A stretch of 64,000 nucleotides of DNA from Periplaneta americana. Its lineage: Eukaryota > Arthropoda > Insecta > Blattodea > Blattidae. Shown piece after piece: positions 24,801 through 37,100 of this stretch. The stretch is from assembly GCF_040183065.1 (NCBI RefSeq), contig NC_091122.1:159241455-159305454 (forward strand), written 5' to 3'. The notes below the pieces were generated by a model. It saw nothing but the letters and a program-made list of their open reading frames with translations, did no database searches and had not been told where the DNA came from. Made by a program: the position numbers and the translations under genes. Within the stretch, counting starts at the first letter, position 1, and each line of letters opens with the position of its first letter.

Positions 24801-27800
24801 TTAAATACAATGAACAGAAGTGGAGTATCACAAAACAAAAGAATACACTGAACATGAGAAAATACAATGAATGAATACAATAAATTGAAAGGCTAAGGTT
24901 GCCTAGTCCGAGAGTCCGTGTCTCTTAAGCTATGGAGGTCTCGGCCCCAATCTGTGCTTATCATATTTGGTCTGTATGTTTGGATCATGGTTTGTGAACG
25001 CCGATCGCGTGTTAACAATCTTGTTTCGTTTGCCTTGCGGCACCACTACACTCGCATCAATAGCTGGTTCGGTTTGATCACACATCGCGAGCGCGCACAC
25101 GGCGATCTGATCAGGTTGGCCACTGCGTTTTCTTCTTTGTGGAGGCAACACCGGCAATGGTGCTGCAGCGTCGCTCCTAGCAGCCTCCGGCGTCGTCTGG
25201 GATGGTGTTGGTGTGTCCGCAGGTCGGTCTGGATTAGGCGGGGAAGGTTTCGCCTCCTTGCAGGTGGTCACAGCGCGCCAACATCCTGGACCGCTGAGCT
25301 CGTTGGTCGTCCCTGTGGTCTCGGGAGACCGGATGTACCGAGGGATGTCGGTGTTGCTTGTGACCTCGGAATATGGGCCATCTGATGTCGGGTTGCCGCC
25401 TCGGAGTGGATCCGGCATCCCTTCTGTAGCAGTAGGAGGAGTAACTTTGTGCCTGGTGTCAGCGACGTCTTGGACAACTGTCTGCGACCCGCCAGGGTCT
25501 CCCTTTTCAAGTGGGTCCTCCACCTGTGGTACCTCCTCAGAGCAACAGATCCCCTCAGCTGAAGTGGGGGCGTGGCTGTCGCTCGTGACTCCTATCTCCA
25601 ACATGTGGAGCTCTAGTGGCCTAGACGCTAAAGGATCCTCCTTGCGTCCACTCTGTGAGGGAGGGCCACTGACATGGCCGGAGAGATGCTGGTACCGTTC
25701 CTCCTTAGCGGGATCTCCGGGTACAGGCTTGACAGGTGGCGGTGGCTGTTGCCTTCCGCCAGGAGCGGCGTCCCTTTGTGGTTCTGGCTTGGTACCCTCT
25801 CCGGTTCTGGGATTGTTGATCAACGGTACCACTGCACCGTTTCCCAACCTCAGCTGTCCTTGTCGATAATCTAGTTGCGCTGACATGTCTCGCAACCATG
25901 TATTCCCTAAAATCGCATCAGCACGCAGCTCTGGTGCGACGAGGAAGTTGATGGGCTTCGTTGTTCCCGCAAGTGTGACGGGTATCTCTGCTTCGCCCTG
26001 GGTTGCCATTGTCTGCTCGCGTTGGGCAAGATGAATGACATCCTGTCGGGCTCGTATGGTGCTGCCATTTGGAACTTTCGCAGCATTGATGATGTTTCTG
26101 GAGGCGGCACTGTCGACGACCGCTGTGGCTGCGAGGGTTCCCAGTCGGATGTCAATCCTCGGGACCGTTTCCTCTTCATCGGGAGCTAGGGCCATCTGCG
26201 CGACGGGGCTGGAGATCGGGATGTGGCGAGCAGGATCGGTGCGTCTCTGCTGTCGGACCGGACAGTCCCGATTGTAGTGGTACCCCGGGCAGTAGTGGCA
26301 CCGTGGAGCGTTTGATGATGAAGTGGAATGATGCTTGGCAGCGGTGTGCTTGATGTCGCCCTCCAGAGGAACAGCACGATGTATCAGTTCCATTGTAGTT
26401 GTCGGAACCGGATGTCTGAGAAACGGCCGAATTTGTGGCCGCAGAAGCTCGATGATCACTGGAATGATCGTGTTGGGATCGGCATTAGGAAAAAGTCGCC
26501 GATAAAGGAAAATTTTTCCCGTGATGAACTGATCAGCAGCCTCGTTTTCTCGCTGGTGCTTCCCGTAGAGAGAAGCTTGGAGAGTAGCCCTTACAGCCGG
26601 GCTGTCGAAGCGGTGAGTCAGTCCTTGTTGCAGTTCCTCCCAGGAGAAAGGAATGCCTCTGAAGAGCAGTAGCCAGTCCCTGGCTGGTCCCTTCAGCTGC
26701 TGTTGAACGAGGCGTGACCACTGGGAGGGGTCTATGTGCGCCTCGGTAAGTAGATCGCGGCATCTGGAGATGAAGCCGGCCGGATCCTCGTGCTCCAATC
26801 CATGGAACTCGGGGAGCACAAGTGGTTGTGGAACCTCGGCGGGGCGAAGACTGTGCATGAGTCTCCGCAGCATCTCGAGTTCCATCTTATCTTCATCCTT
26901 CTTCTTGCGACACCAGTCGCAAATGAACGGGTTGCTTTCTCGGAGCTGGGGCTCGTCCTCGAGCCCGAGGCACACTGCGTGGTAGAAGGTGGGGCAGGTG
27001 CCGCAGTCGACGTAGTATTGCCCGCGTCCGGGGCAACCCCGTTGGCAGCACTGGTCTCTGGTGCGTGTAAACATGGTTGGGCGCCACCGAGAAAATTACT
27101 CCTCTCGGAAGAGTGAAGAGCTATGGGGTGTATGTGGATTCGTCTCAGTACCAACTGAGATAAGGCCCCACGTTGGGCGCCAATTGTCGTACGCCGGACT
27201 CTCTGGTCGTTTCACTCTCCGACGTGTTGTCGAGGTGGGGAGAGGAAACGGGAGTGACGTGACAAGAGGGTTGTGGTTTGTGGGTGGGGGATACGAAACT
27301 GTGGTGAAGTTTAAAGGAAAGACTGTTTTTAAAGTAACATTGTTTATTACAGAAATAACAGTGAAAGTGTAACTATGGTTCCCTCCTAGTTCTGTGGTAG
27401 GGGTAACGGGGGAGTCGTGATAGAAATTGATGGTTTAGAAATTCGTCCTGAGGCTTCGATGCGGGGAGAGTTATGATGGGTGATAGTAAAGTGCGACTTG
27501 AGTGAGAGGAAGGTAGGAGTAACGGGAGTGCCTGGGGAAAATCGGCTTGCTCTCAGGTGTGTTGTGGGGGGTAGGATAACGAGAGAGATGGAATGAGGTA
27601 GAAGGTTAGTTCTCTAGTTCGAAGGATCAACACAGCGTGCTGTGCGACTTACCGACTTCGAGAACAAGCTCCTGGCATCGGAGGATCAACACAGCGTACT
27701 GTGCGACTTACCGACTTCAGGAGCGGGGAAGGGTGACCTCTATCATCGACGGATCAACAGAGCGCACTCGCGACTTACCGACTCTAGAGGGGGGGGCTGA

Positions 27801-30800
27801 GGAGATGGTTGTGTTTAATCGAACAAGCCGGGATAAGAGCTGGGAGTCGAAGTCAGGATGGTGAGAGATACGGGTGATCAGGGGAGAGAAGTGTGCGGGT
27901 TGGAGGTGGTGATGAGGCTTGTAGCGAGACTAGAATAAAATAAGTTTAGAATATGTAAGAAGTGAGGCTAGTGTAGGAAAGAATACAGGAGACAGGGGCG
28001 CAGCTTGGCTCCCTGTTCCCGGAGTGGTGGCCGTGTGCAGACACGTCCGAACAAAAGACAACCATAGCGTAGGCCTGGTTGGGAGACTGCTGTCAGTGAC
28101 GGAGGTCGCGCTAGAGCTACCTCTTTGCCATCTGACGAACGAGTGACTGAAGTCGCGGGGATGCGTTATATTTATACCCCTCGGAACAATGGTGGTTGAG
28201 GACGCCATTGACGTCACAGTGCCTGGGGGTATTTCTATTGCCAACGTGACTCGTCGCCGCGCGATCTTTGCTTTCTCCCTCACAAGAGGGGAAAAAAAAA
28301 GCGAGCCAACCTGCTTTCTGAGAGAGAGAAAGCAGCGACTCTAGTTTGCGCGGGTAGGTTTGAACCGTTTAAAATAGGACGCACGGGCATCGAGAATTGA
28401 TATACACAACACGATACTGAACACAAACTTCAACAAGCTGTTATACAGAGACATCATTTTATTTTTACTTCAATTTTTATTGTACCTGAGTTTTTTAATG
28501 TACTTCACTCCCACCCCTTCTACTAATGAAGTTCGAACTGTCGTCTAGACGGAATCAAGGCGCATATAGTAAACAGCACGGATTTAGTGAGTATAGTACG
28601 TTCCAGAAATATGTTCACGTTTTCTAGTGACGAAAGAGCTTTCAATATTGAATCATATTTTCGCACAGGTACTGTCCGTTTGCCTACGTCGCAACCCGAT
28701 TTCCCCCACCTGCTTCTGCTCGCTCCTCTGTAAAAGCTGGGCTGTCTTAGCTCTTTTCTGAAAACATTAATTTCTGTTAGGAATTGGACATTTACGTAAT
28801 ATTATACAAATGTTTAAAATAACTTAAATAAAAGGGCCTCGTTAAGTAATTAACTGTCACGTGATTTCCCTCCTTTCTACGTTCCTGCGGCATAACCACT
28901 AGGACGGACAGTAGATAGCATGTCTGAGTAATTTTATCTGTGCGGGTCGGGCAGAAGTGAAGATTGAATTTACAGTACGTAAGGTACTCTTTTATAGAGT
29001 AGGTACTGAATTATTTCAACATGAGTTACTAGTACGAAGGACGAAACTGGTAATTGGAATTAGATGCAATAGTCTACAGTGCGATAATATGCACAAAAGA
29101 ACTGAAGCCTGCATCGAAATGAACGGCCACCATTTTCAAAAATGTGTTTAAACATCCATATTGTAATTATTTTTCAATTTAACTTCATTCTCTATATTGT
29201 ACGCTAATGTGCTGTAGACAGTTTAATATAAACTGCATAATGAATACGTTCGCATGGATAACTCAGTTCGTGAGTAAAAACACTTATTCTTAACACAGTA
29301 CTGCATTTTGATTAAACAAAAACGTAATGAAAATTATCGAACTCAAAATCGCGATATTTCCTAGTATACGTAAATGGATGAACTACTTTTCTTCCCTCCT
29401 ATACCTAGTAAAGTGATTTGTTTGTGTTTTACGCCAGTATCATCGAACTCCAGTAGTGGAAGGGGGTAGCGAACGGTGTTTCCGGTTCTCTAAAGGTATA
29501 GCCAGGTTAATATTAAAAATGTTAGTAAAAATAAAATGATGTCCCTGTAGAATGGGTAGAAACATTGAAGGAAAGAGGAATGAGACTAAATTATAATAAG
29601 ACTAAAGTCATGATGACAGCAAGGACAGAAGATCAGATAAAGGAGATTAAGATTGAAAGCGAGGGAAAACAGCTACACCAGGTGGAAAGTTATGAATATT
29701 TGGGAACAGTGAGACATCAAACTGGAAAAATACTAGAAGAAATACGCAAGAGAATTCAGAAAACTACAAAAGCTTATTATTCATTAAATAATGTGTATTA
29801 GGAAAAGAAGAAGTAGAAAAGAAAACTAAAACAAGCATGTATAAAACAGTAATGGAACCAACCCTTACGTATGGCAGTGAAAGTTGGAAGATAGCTAACA
29901 GTGATACAAGTATGATAAATGCAATGCAAATTAAAAGTTTGAGAAGAACTGTAAAGAAAACACGAAGAGATAGAATAAGAAATGAAAGGATAAGAGAAGA
30001 TTTAAGAATACAATCAATCCAAAAGACAATAGAAGATAAACAGCTGTCATGGTTTGGACACGTTAAAAGGATGGATGTAGATAGGAAAGTACGCCAGTTC
30101 ATGGAAGCAAGACTCTTAGGAAGAAACCCAGTAGGAAGACCAAGGACAACACGGGAAGGAGAAATAAAACGAATAGCATCTAAGAGAGGAAAGACATGGA
30201 GCCAGTTAAATAGACTGACAGAAGACAGAGTACAATATAGTAGATGGATCCGAGGAAAAATTCCCTAACACCACGATAGTGGCATACTAGGGAAGTTGAA
30301 GAAGAAGAAGAAGAAGAAGAAGAAGAAGAAAAAGAAGAAGATTGTAGTTTGTAGAGATTCGTGAAGCATGCACTCGTAATGTGGTTTATTTTAAGGTTGT
30401 GTTGAAAATTGTATTTTTTTTCGTTAATTTCAAACTTTAATTAGGTCTAAAGTACCTACTCGTACAAGTAGATGCGTTTTACTTAATGTAAAAATCAAGG
30501 GTAGATAAATTTCGTGGGCCAGGTAGCCATGGCGACTAAAAATTGTATGTGGCACCTGAATTGTTTATTGAGTTCAAAATTTTTAGGACTTCGAAGTCTT
30601 TATGTCACTACGACCTCTAGCTTGTAACTGTACTTCCATCTACGGTCGTGACCAAAAAATGTACTCGTATTTTCGACAGTGGAGCCTGTAGTGATTGTTC
30701 TCTCTTTATGTTGCAATTTCATGGGAATAACCAATCTGATAGCAGGGTTGAAATTTAGGAATGATGATAAAAGAATAAGGCCAGAAGTCCGCGTCGGCTG

Positions 30801-33800
30801 TGTGTCTATCGTGATGTTGTCAAGTTTGCACAAACGCACAAAATACAACTTCAAACAAAACCGGTGCGTATTTTGTTTAAGAAAAATATTTGTAATTTTT
30901 ATATTTTCCCCATGAAATTTACGACATTTAATGGAGGGGCACACGGGTAAGTGTGCCCTTAAAGCAGCGCCGTCCCTGCTTATTAATGGCGCTGTATGTC
31001 TCGTACGAAGAGAAAAACATAGAATTCCTTTAAATAAAGTGGACTCCCAGAACTAAAGATCTAGAATAATTATTGCAATTGCAATGACTACTGTAATGTT
31101 ATAAAGTTATTATTAAGGAGCGGATTCCTATGTAATTAAATATTTTTCTTGCGTGTGATAAAACACAATTAACAAAGTTAAAAATTCCGAATGTCAAGTT
31201 TCAAGTTTAAAACCCGAATTTTATTTCACATAAAAACATATTTTCACAAAAAATTATGTAAATACATATTTTCAGGAAATATATTAAAACACATACATCT
31301 TGGAGTTTTTTACTTAAATCCTTTTTTTTACAAGAACTTTTAAATATTTTAAAACTAAATCAATTATATCACTCAGAAATACGTTATCTTTTTAAGAATT
31401 CTTGGCTGCTTCGTGTTTCTATGGGCTGTGTGGTGTATCCGTGATCCATTTTTGTAATAGCATCTCCTCAAGTTCTTGGAAACAAGCACATTGCCGCTGC
31501 TTCACGTGTGCATTCACGGAAAAACAGAGGATATATAAAAATGTGTAAAGTTGCTCAAGTATTGGAGGATGTGCCTGTAGGTGAAATTGACGGTATAGGT
31601 GTTTGTGACATTCCTCTCCTTAAATATGCATGTCTGACGCCCTGTGATATGGAAAGATCGTTTTCACAGTATAAGTCGTTGTTCAGAGATAATGGGCATG
31701 CATTTGTGATAGAGAATTTGGAAATGATCTTTGTTGTTCACTGCAATTCTCGGCCAACTACTAGCAACTGATACTCAAGTGTGATTGGTGAGTACCTAGT
31801 AACATTTTTTTTTTCAAGCTAAGTAAGGTATTTTTGTCATATTTAAAAAAAAATATAGGCTATATATTTTTTATTTTTAGCAAATATTTTCGTACTTTAT
31901 AGCACATAAAAATAAATATATTAAAATTTTTTAGCACATAAAAATCCGATCCCTAGTTATTATAAAGAAATTATAGATTTAAATACCGGTACGTTTTCCC
32001 ACCCAAAACAGCACACATTCGCCATACATATGATTTGAATTAAAATATTGCTAGGCTATATGTTTAAATTAGAAGTACCGGTACCTCTTACTAAAGCTTC
32101 GAGATGGTTCATCAAAACTTTCTCGTATTTACAGGTAAACTTAATGTACACAATACCACCTCTCTTCTTGTTCATGGCGTCTAACCCAGCCTTGAAGCCA
32201 GTACATTTTCGATCTCTGATGTACACTGTATGTGGTGCTGCTCCTTTGGGAAAACTCGACATTGAACGTTTCTTGGAGAAAGTGCCGAAATCAGCTAACA
32301 TCCTCCAAGGTAAAGCCCAATTCTCTCATCCAGAAAATAGCTTTGAATTGATAGACATAATATGCTTGTAACTATCAGTGGCGTAGCGTCAATGTAAGCT
32401 AAAAAGCTCAGCTTCCCCAGTTAATAATAATTTCTTAATAAACCTGCAGTCTATGGACAAAATTATTTATTAATTTTAATAGAATTTATATTTATGCGTT
32501 AATATTGTGATGCGGCAGGTCATGATGATTCGTGATGCAGCAGTAAACAAGAAGCCTGCACACACTAGCTCTTCCAAGCAGACTGGTTTCTTACACTCAT
32601 TCTTCTGTGTAACCCACCCCACAGATTTTCCATCCCTTCCTAACTAAACTACCCTGGTCGCAAGGATCGCAAGAAGCTAGCTTTGACATTAAAAATAAGT
32701 AGTTTCCGAGTTATCCCTTTTCGTCAGTTAGTGTGCACTGTGGCTGATATAATAAATAATGAGTGAAAGTGACACTTGAATTTTTTAGGACAATTCTATT
32801 ATCAAGACTGACTTACGAACAAAAGTGTGATCTAAAAAACAAATGACCGACTCCCTTGCTGTCAATGAAGGACCAACCAAAAGACAGACGCATACTGAAA
32901 CGAATACTGTATCTATTGACCGTTAATATTGTGATTTCTCTAAATATGACAGTGAACTAATGTTATACAGTACATATACGTGTCTATTTGTTAGAGATAT
33001 GTGGTCTTGCCTTATTGGTGTTACTTACGAGGTTCCAACCAATCTTCGACTGCTGACTTGACATTAACTACTATTTATTTTAAGACTATATTTTTGTAGG
33101 CTAATACGTTTTCTCATATTGCATGAAAAACAACTCGAATTAGCTTCCCCTGCTCAAAATTTCATGCTACGCCACTGGTAACTATGCCCTTAAAATACGT
33201 GATATGTACAAAAACATGCACTAAAATATGTCTAAATATAGTAACGTACCCATGCAAATTTACATTTATTGTTGAGAAGTATATGAAGAGCTTATTTCCA
33301 AGGTGACGTATATCCAAAATAATGATTTTTCATTTTTTCCTTTCATAAAATAGTTTACATGTTCCCTCAGGTTTCAGTCTCAACATATTTTACATGTACA
33401 GTATATCCCATGTTAACAGATATCTGAAAACTGCGTTTATGTGCAAAGTGACGTAATTCCAATGTGTCTCCACCGCTATAGCGTAACCGTCAGCGCGTCT
33501 GACAATGAAACGAGCGGGCCCAGATACGAATCCTGGTTGGGGCTCTTTCCGGGGTTGGGTCTTATATCCGTTTTGACCAATCCGCTGGCTCTCTGGACGT
33601 CACGTATGACGCAGGAACATGATTGCTTACAGCTGGTAGTGGAATTGTGCTGCGGACTTACCTACTTCAAAGAAGTTGTAGAACAACAATTTGGACGGAC
33701 TGCCGGGAAAACGGCACCATTTCACTGGATGAAAAATAGAAAATGCGGAAATATGTGAGTGAGGGCTTCGTAACATATTACATCGAAACTGAATTTTAAT

Positions 33801-34129
33801 ATCTCAGAGTTGAAATCTATTGAGATAAATGCAAACAAACTGTTCTGCAAACGTACATATTCAGGGATCTCAGGATGTTTTCACACATTGCTGAAGAGGG
33901 GTAAAAATGGTCGTCTTTCAAATTCTGACAAGGACAGTTAGGCCACCCACTGAAAGACATAAGGATGCTCCTAAATAAATTACTGAGAACCATCGTGCAA
34001 TGCCGTTTTATCATGAAGTGTTTTCTCTAGCTAGTAATATTCATAATGGTAGTGATAGTGATGGCGAGGATTGAAGACAATGTAATGTACTTCATGTTCT
34101 GAACATATTTTAAAACGTATTTTGCTCTT

Positions 34130-34185
<56 letters not shown>

Positions 34186-37100
34186 TTATTTTAGCTGACA
34201 GAGTTAAGGCCGTAAGGCCTTCTCTTCCACTCAACCAGCAAAAAGTATATATACAAAGAATTCAACAATTTGATTTAGATAAGAGTTACATGTATACAAG
34301 AGTTATTTACTAATTAAATAACATAATACTATAAACTATTAATTAAACACTGAAATACACACTATGAAGCAGAACTATGTAGAATGTTAATATATTTCAA
34401 ATAATGTTAGATAATAGAAAGAGATTATTATGAGACAATTTTGAAAATACAGCACTATCAGGATGCATATCTAAAGGAAGGAGTAACAATGTAGACAGTG
34501 ATAGTTTAAATCAGTATGATTGGAGTGAAATGCTAAGAAGGTTATCTTTTAAGTTGTTTTTAAAAGTGTTTATTGTCTTGCAGCCCCTAATACTTTGTGA
34601 CAGGGAATTCCAATGTCGCGAGGTGGATACTGTAAAAGATTATGAATAACGAGATGTTCTATGAAGAGGTATACTTAACGCGCCACAGATAAGTGGTCTG
34701 GTATTTGCGTCGTGGTTAGAGTATAGATGAGAGAAACGAGACGAAAGGTAATTTGGTGTTGAAGTGTGCAGAATTCGAAAGAGTAAAGACAAAGCGTGTA
34801 AAGTTCTACGTTCTCTAAGTATTCTATTAAATGGAAGACTCCATTATAATCTATATTTGAAATGAAGTTATACACTGTCGTAATTAAAACATTTAATGTT
34901 CACAAATGTCACTGAAGAAATATGCCAATAAATAATTTAGTTCCAAAACGTCTTAACTATAGGTTACATGACGTAATTATTACTACTTCCAATGACACGA
35001 GATTTTTAAAACACAGTGTCACGATGTGTACAGAAGTAAAGAATCAAACCAAAATATATTCATAATAATATCTGAATTTAGTTATAAGAAAATAAAATAT
35101 CGTGATTTCTGAGGTTTTGTAATTCGTACGTTTATGTCACTTTGGAAATAATCTCTCCATATAGCTACGCTAGGCTCCACATCCAAAATAAGGGATAAAT
35201 TACTTTTCATGGAAAATCTTCGCCTGTTGTCTCTTAAGATGCCTTTTTATCTTGAAAACTTCGTTTTAACATTACAGGATGATATTGGTGCGTACTCTAC
35301 GGAAAGAGGCAAGTCTTCAGGTATACCTAAAGATTTTCCTTCAACAACGTCTTGTATTTTGCATATTTGTCTGTATCAAGGATTTCTTGAAATAACATTG
35401 TTTATTTTTATTTTATTTTCTGCCCTACACTACCCGTATTGGACATTAGACCAGATATCGTAGTATCATAAGAAAAGTGAGCCCATAGCAGTGACTTCCA
35501 CACAGCGTTCAAGCTCCGCCTTAAAATTACAAATATAAATTAAGTATATTTTTACTGTAGGGTATGCTTTGACGGAGACGACAGCTATCGCGACACTTAT
35601 GGAAAAGGATGAAATCAACTACGAATCAGTAGGAGGGCCTCTGCCTAACACACAGATGAAGATTTTGCATCTGGAGACTGGAGTTGATTTGGGACACCGA
35701 GAAGTGGGCGAGATCTGCATCCGCGGACCGCAGGTTGGTTGAAGACTTTTGATAATTTTTTATCTGCACTCTCATCTACACTTTGAGATTATTTTAATTT
35801 AAGTCTGATTAATTATGTGTCTCATTGTGTTTATGGTTCTATAAGTGAAATTGATACATGTTTATGAAAATGCTTTAGCTATTCTACAATGCTCTACATA
35901 TCCAATAAAGCAACCTAATGAAATATATCCTAGACATTTACTTGCCACCAGAAAATAGAATCTATAGAGAAATAAAGGCCTATTAAGACACTCTTAGCTC
36001 TAAGCAAAAATTTTTACATATTATTTTAATGTACCGAAGTGCATATGATATTTCCATGCAGATATTCTGCGTCATCATACGATGTAAGAGTAATGGAGCT
36101 GAAAACCCGGGTTCAAATCCCGGCGCCGGAGAGAATTTTTCTCCGTTCCATTACTCTTACATCGTATGATGACGCAGAATATCTGCATGGAAATATCATA
36201 TGTACTTCGGTACATTAAAATAATATATATGATATGCGTAAATCACTTCGTGATTTAAGACGGCGCTTATTCCGTCGGATCCCGGCCAACTAGTCACTCA
36301 TAACGAGTGCACCTCAGCACATGTGTGGACTTCGGTCCTACGTTCATAGACATCTATGACGTAGTACAGACGGTGGCCACTAGAGGGAACCCAAGAGTTG
36401 GCGCTTAATCTGAGATGATTCTGTCCGACGCCGAGGTGGTATCCGGTGTGGCTTAGTGGATAAAGCATCAGCACGTAGAGCTGAAAACCCGGGTTCAAAT
36501 CCCGGCGCCGGAGAGAATTTTTCTCCGTTCCATTACTCTTACATCGTAAAAATTTTTATTTCAAAGCCGTCAATCAAACTCAAAATAGAGATTAATATAT
36601 TCGTGAGTCTTTTAATGCTGGACTCTCTTCTTCTCAAATTCGTCACAGACTTTTGGAAAATAATACTCTCATATTACAACAAGCTGTACAGCAAGTTTAA
36701 ATTGTGGAGTTATCTAAAAAAAATGTCAAATTCATACCCCAATGCACTATTCTCTGCTTCTATAGCTAATTCTAGCCTTTCTGATGGTAAACCTAATCCC
36801 CTTCTTCAGAATATGCGTTTGCTACTGCTTTACAGCCGTATACAGCACAGTAGTTCACCATTATAATGGTAAAATTAAATGCAGGTTATTACAGTAAATA
36901 TTTGAAATTTTGTCAGTTTTTGTTTCACCACAGATCCCGGAACGGGATGCGAGGAAAGATATATTCTACCGCAAAGCATTCCTTGTTAAGAAGAAAAAAA
37001 AACACAGATATATACATATATGTATAAAATTGTAAAGCAAACCGTAAAGAAAAATAGACGAGAGAAAGCTGTAACCAAGATAGTCTTACCAGTAGTTTTA

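Larger units (their letters stand above)
23503..28411 (-). mobile_element. LTR retrotransposon encoding gag-pro only, 4909 bp
   Basis: Two 1227-bp LTRs, with TG...CA ends on the plus strand as well, flank a 2455-bp interior. A 4-bp duplication CGAT lies at 23499-23502 and 28412-28415. Orientation is minus: a tRNA-Lys-type primer site adjoins the right LTR and a purine-rich tract adjoins the left one. The interior holds a single long ORF and no reverse transcriptase, RNase H or integrase. The LTRs look identical, so insertion is recent and must have used enzymes from another element. Features resemble Ty3/Gypsy elements, but without a polymerase the family cannot be fixed. Confidence 0.92.
23299..30268 (+). 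pseudogene. LINE reverse transcriptase, broken by two insertions
   Basis: The first segment gives [14 protein letters not shown], then [13 protein letters not shown], which includes the YADD catalytic box. Segment two adds TEHKLQQAV. Segment three adds [20 protein letters not shown], then YEYLGT, then an RT thumb-like region with TYGSESWKI, then [10 protein letters not shown] and the stop at 30266-30268. The continuous frame across the LTR insertion depends on its CGAT duplication, and the TA duplication does the same for the second. A stop (TAG) just after NNVY at 29800 shows decay. The endonuclease and upstream RT are absent. Confidence 0.85.
23299..30339 (+). mobile_element. LINE carrying two nested insertions
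   Basis: GATTGTAATTTGTAG at 23284-23298 and GATTGTAGTTTGTAG at 30340-30354 form a 15-bp target duplication with one difference. Between them lies a 5'-truncated LINE ending in a (GAA)n tail, interrupted by an LTR element (23503-28411) and a TA-target element (28446-29547). Removing both inserts with one copy of each duplication leaves the three LINE segments (23299-23502, 28416-28445, 29550-30339) in one frame apart from one internal stop near 29800. Confidence 0.9.

Noticed and set aside
24918..25869. Long plus-strand frames (155 and 218 aa) opposite the gag ORF
   Set aside because: They are antisense shadows of a GC-rich, intact 714-aa ORF with recognisable domains.
35268..35321. Possible extra exon (ACAG ... 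CTTCAG/GTATAC) between exons 5 and 6
   Set aside because: It would break the phase between LQ-G and YALTE, and the protein is complete without it.
36465..36512. tRNA gene suggested by GTGGCTTAGTGGATAAA and GGGTTCAAATCCC
   Set aside because: No acceptor stem pairing, the module is repeated in several copies and it is followed by the SINE tail; best read as a SINE head.
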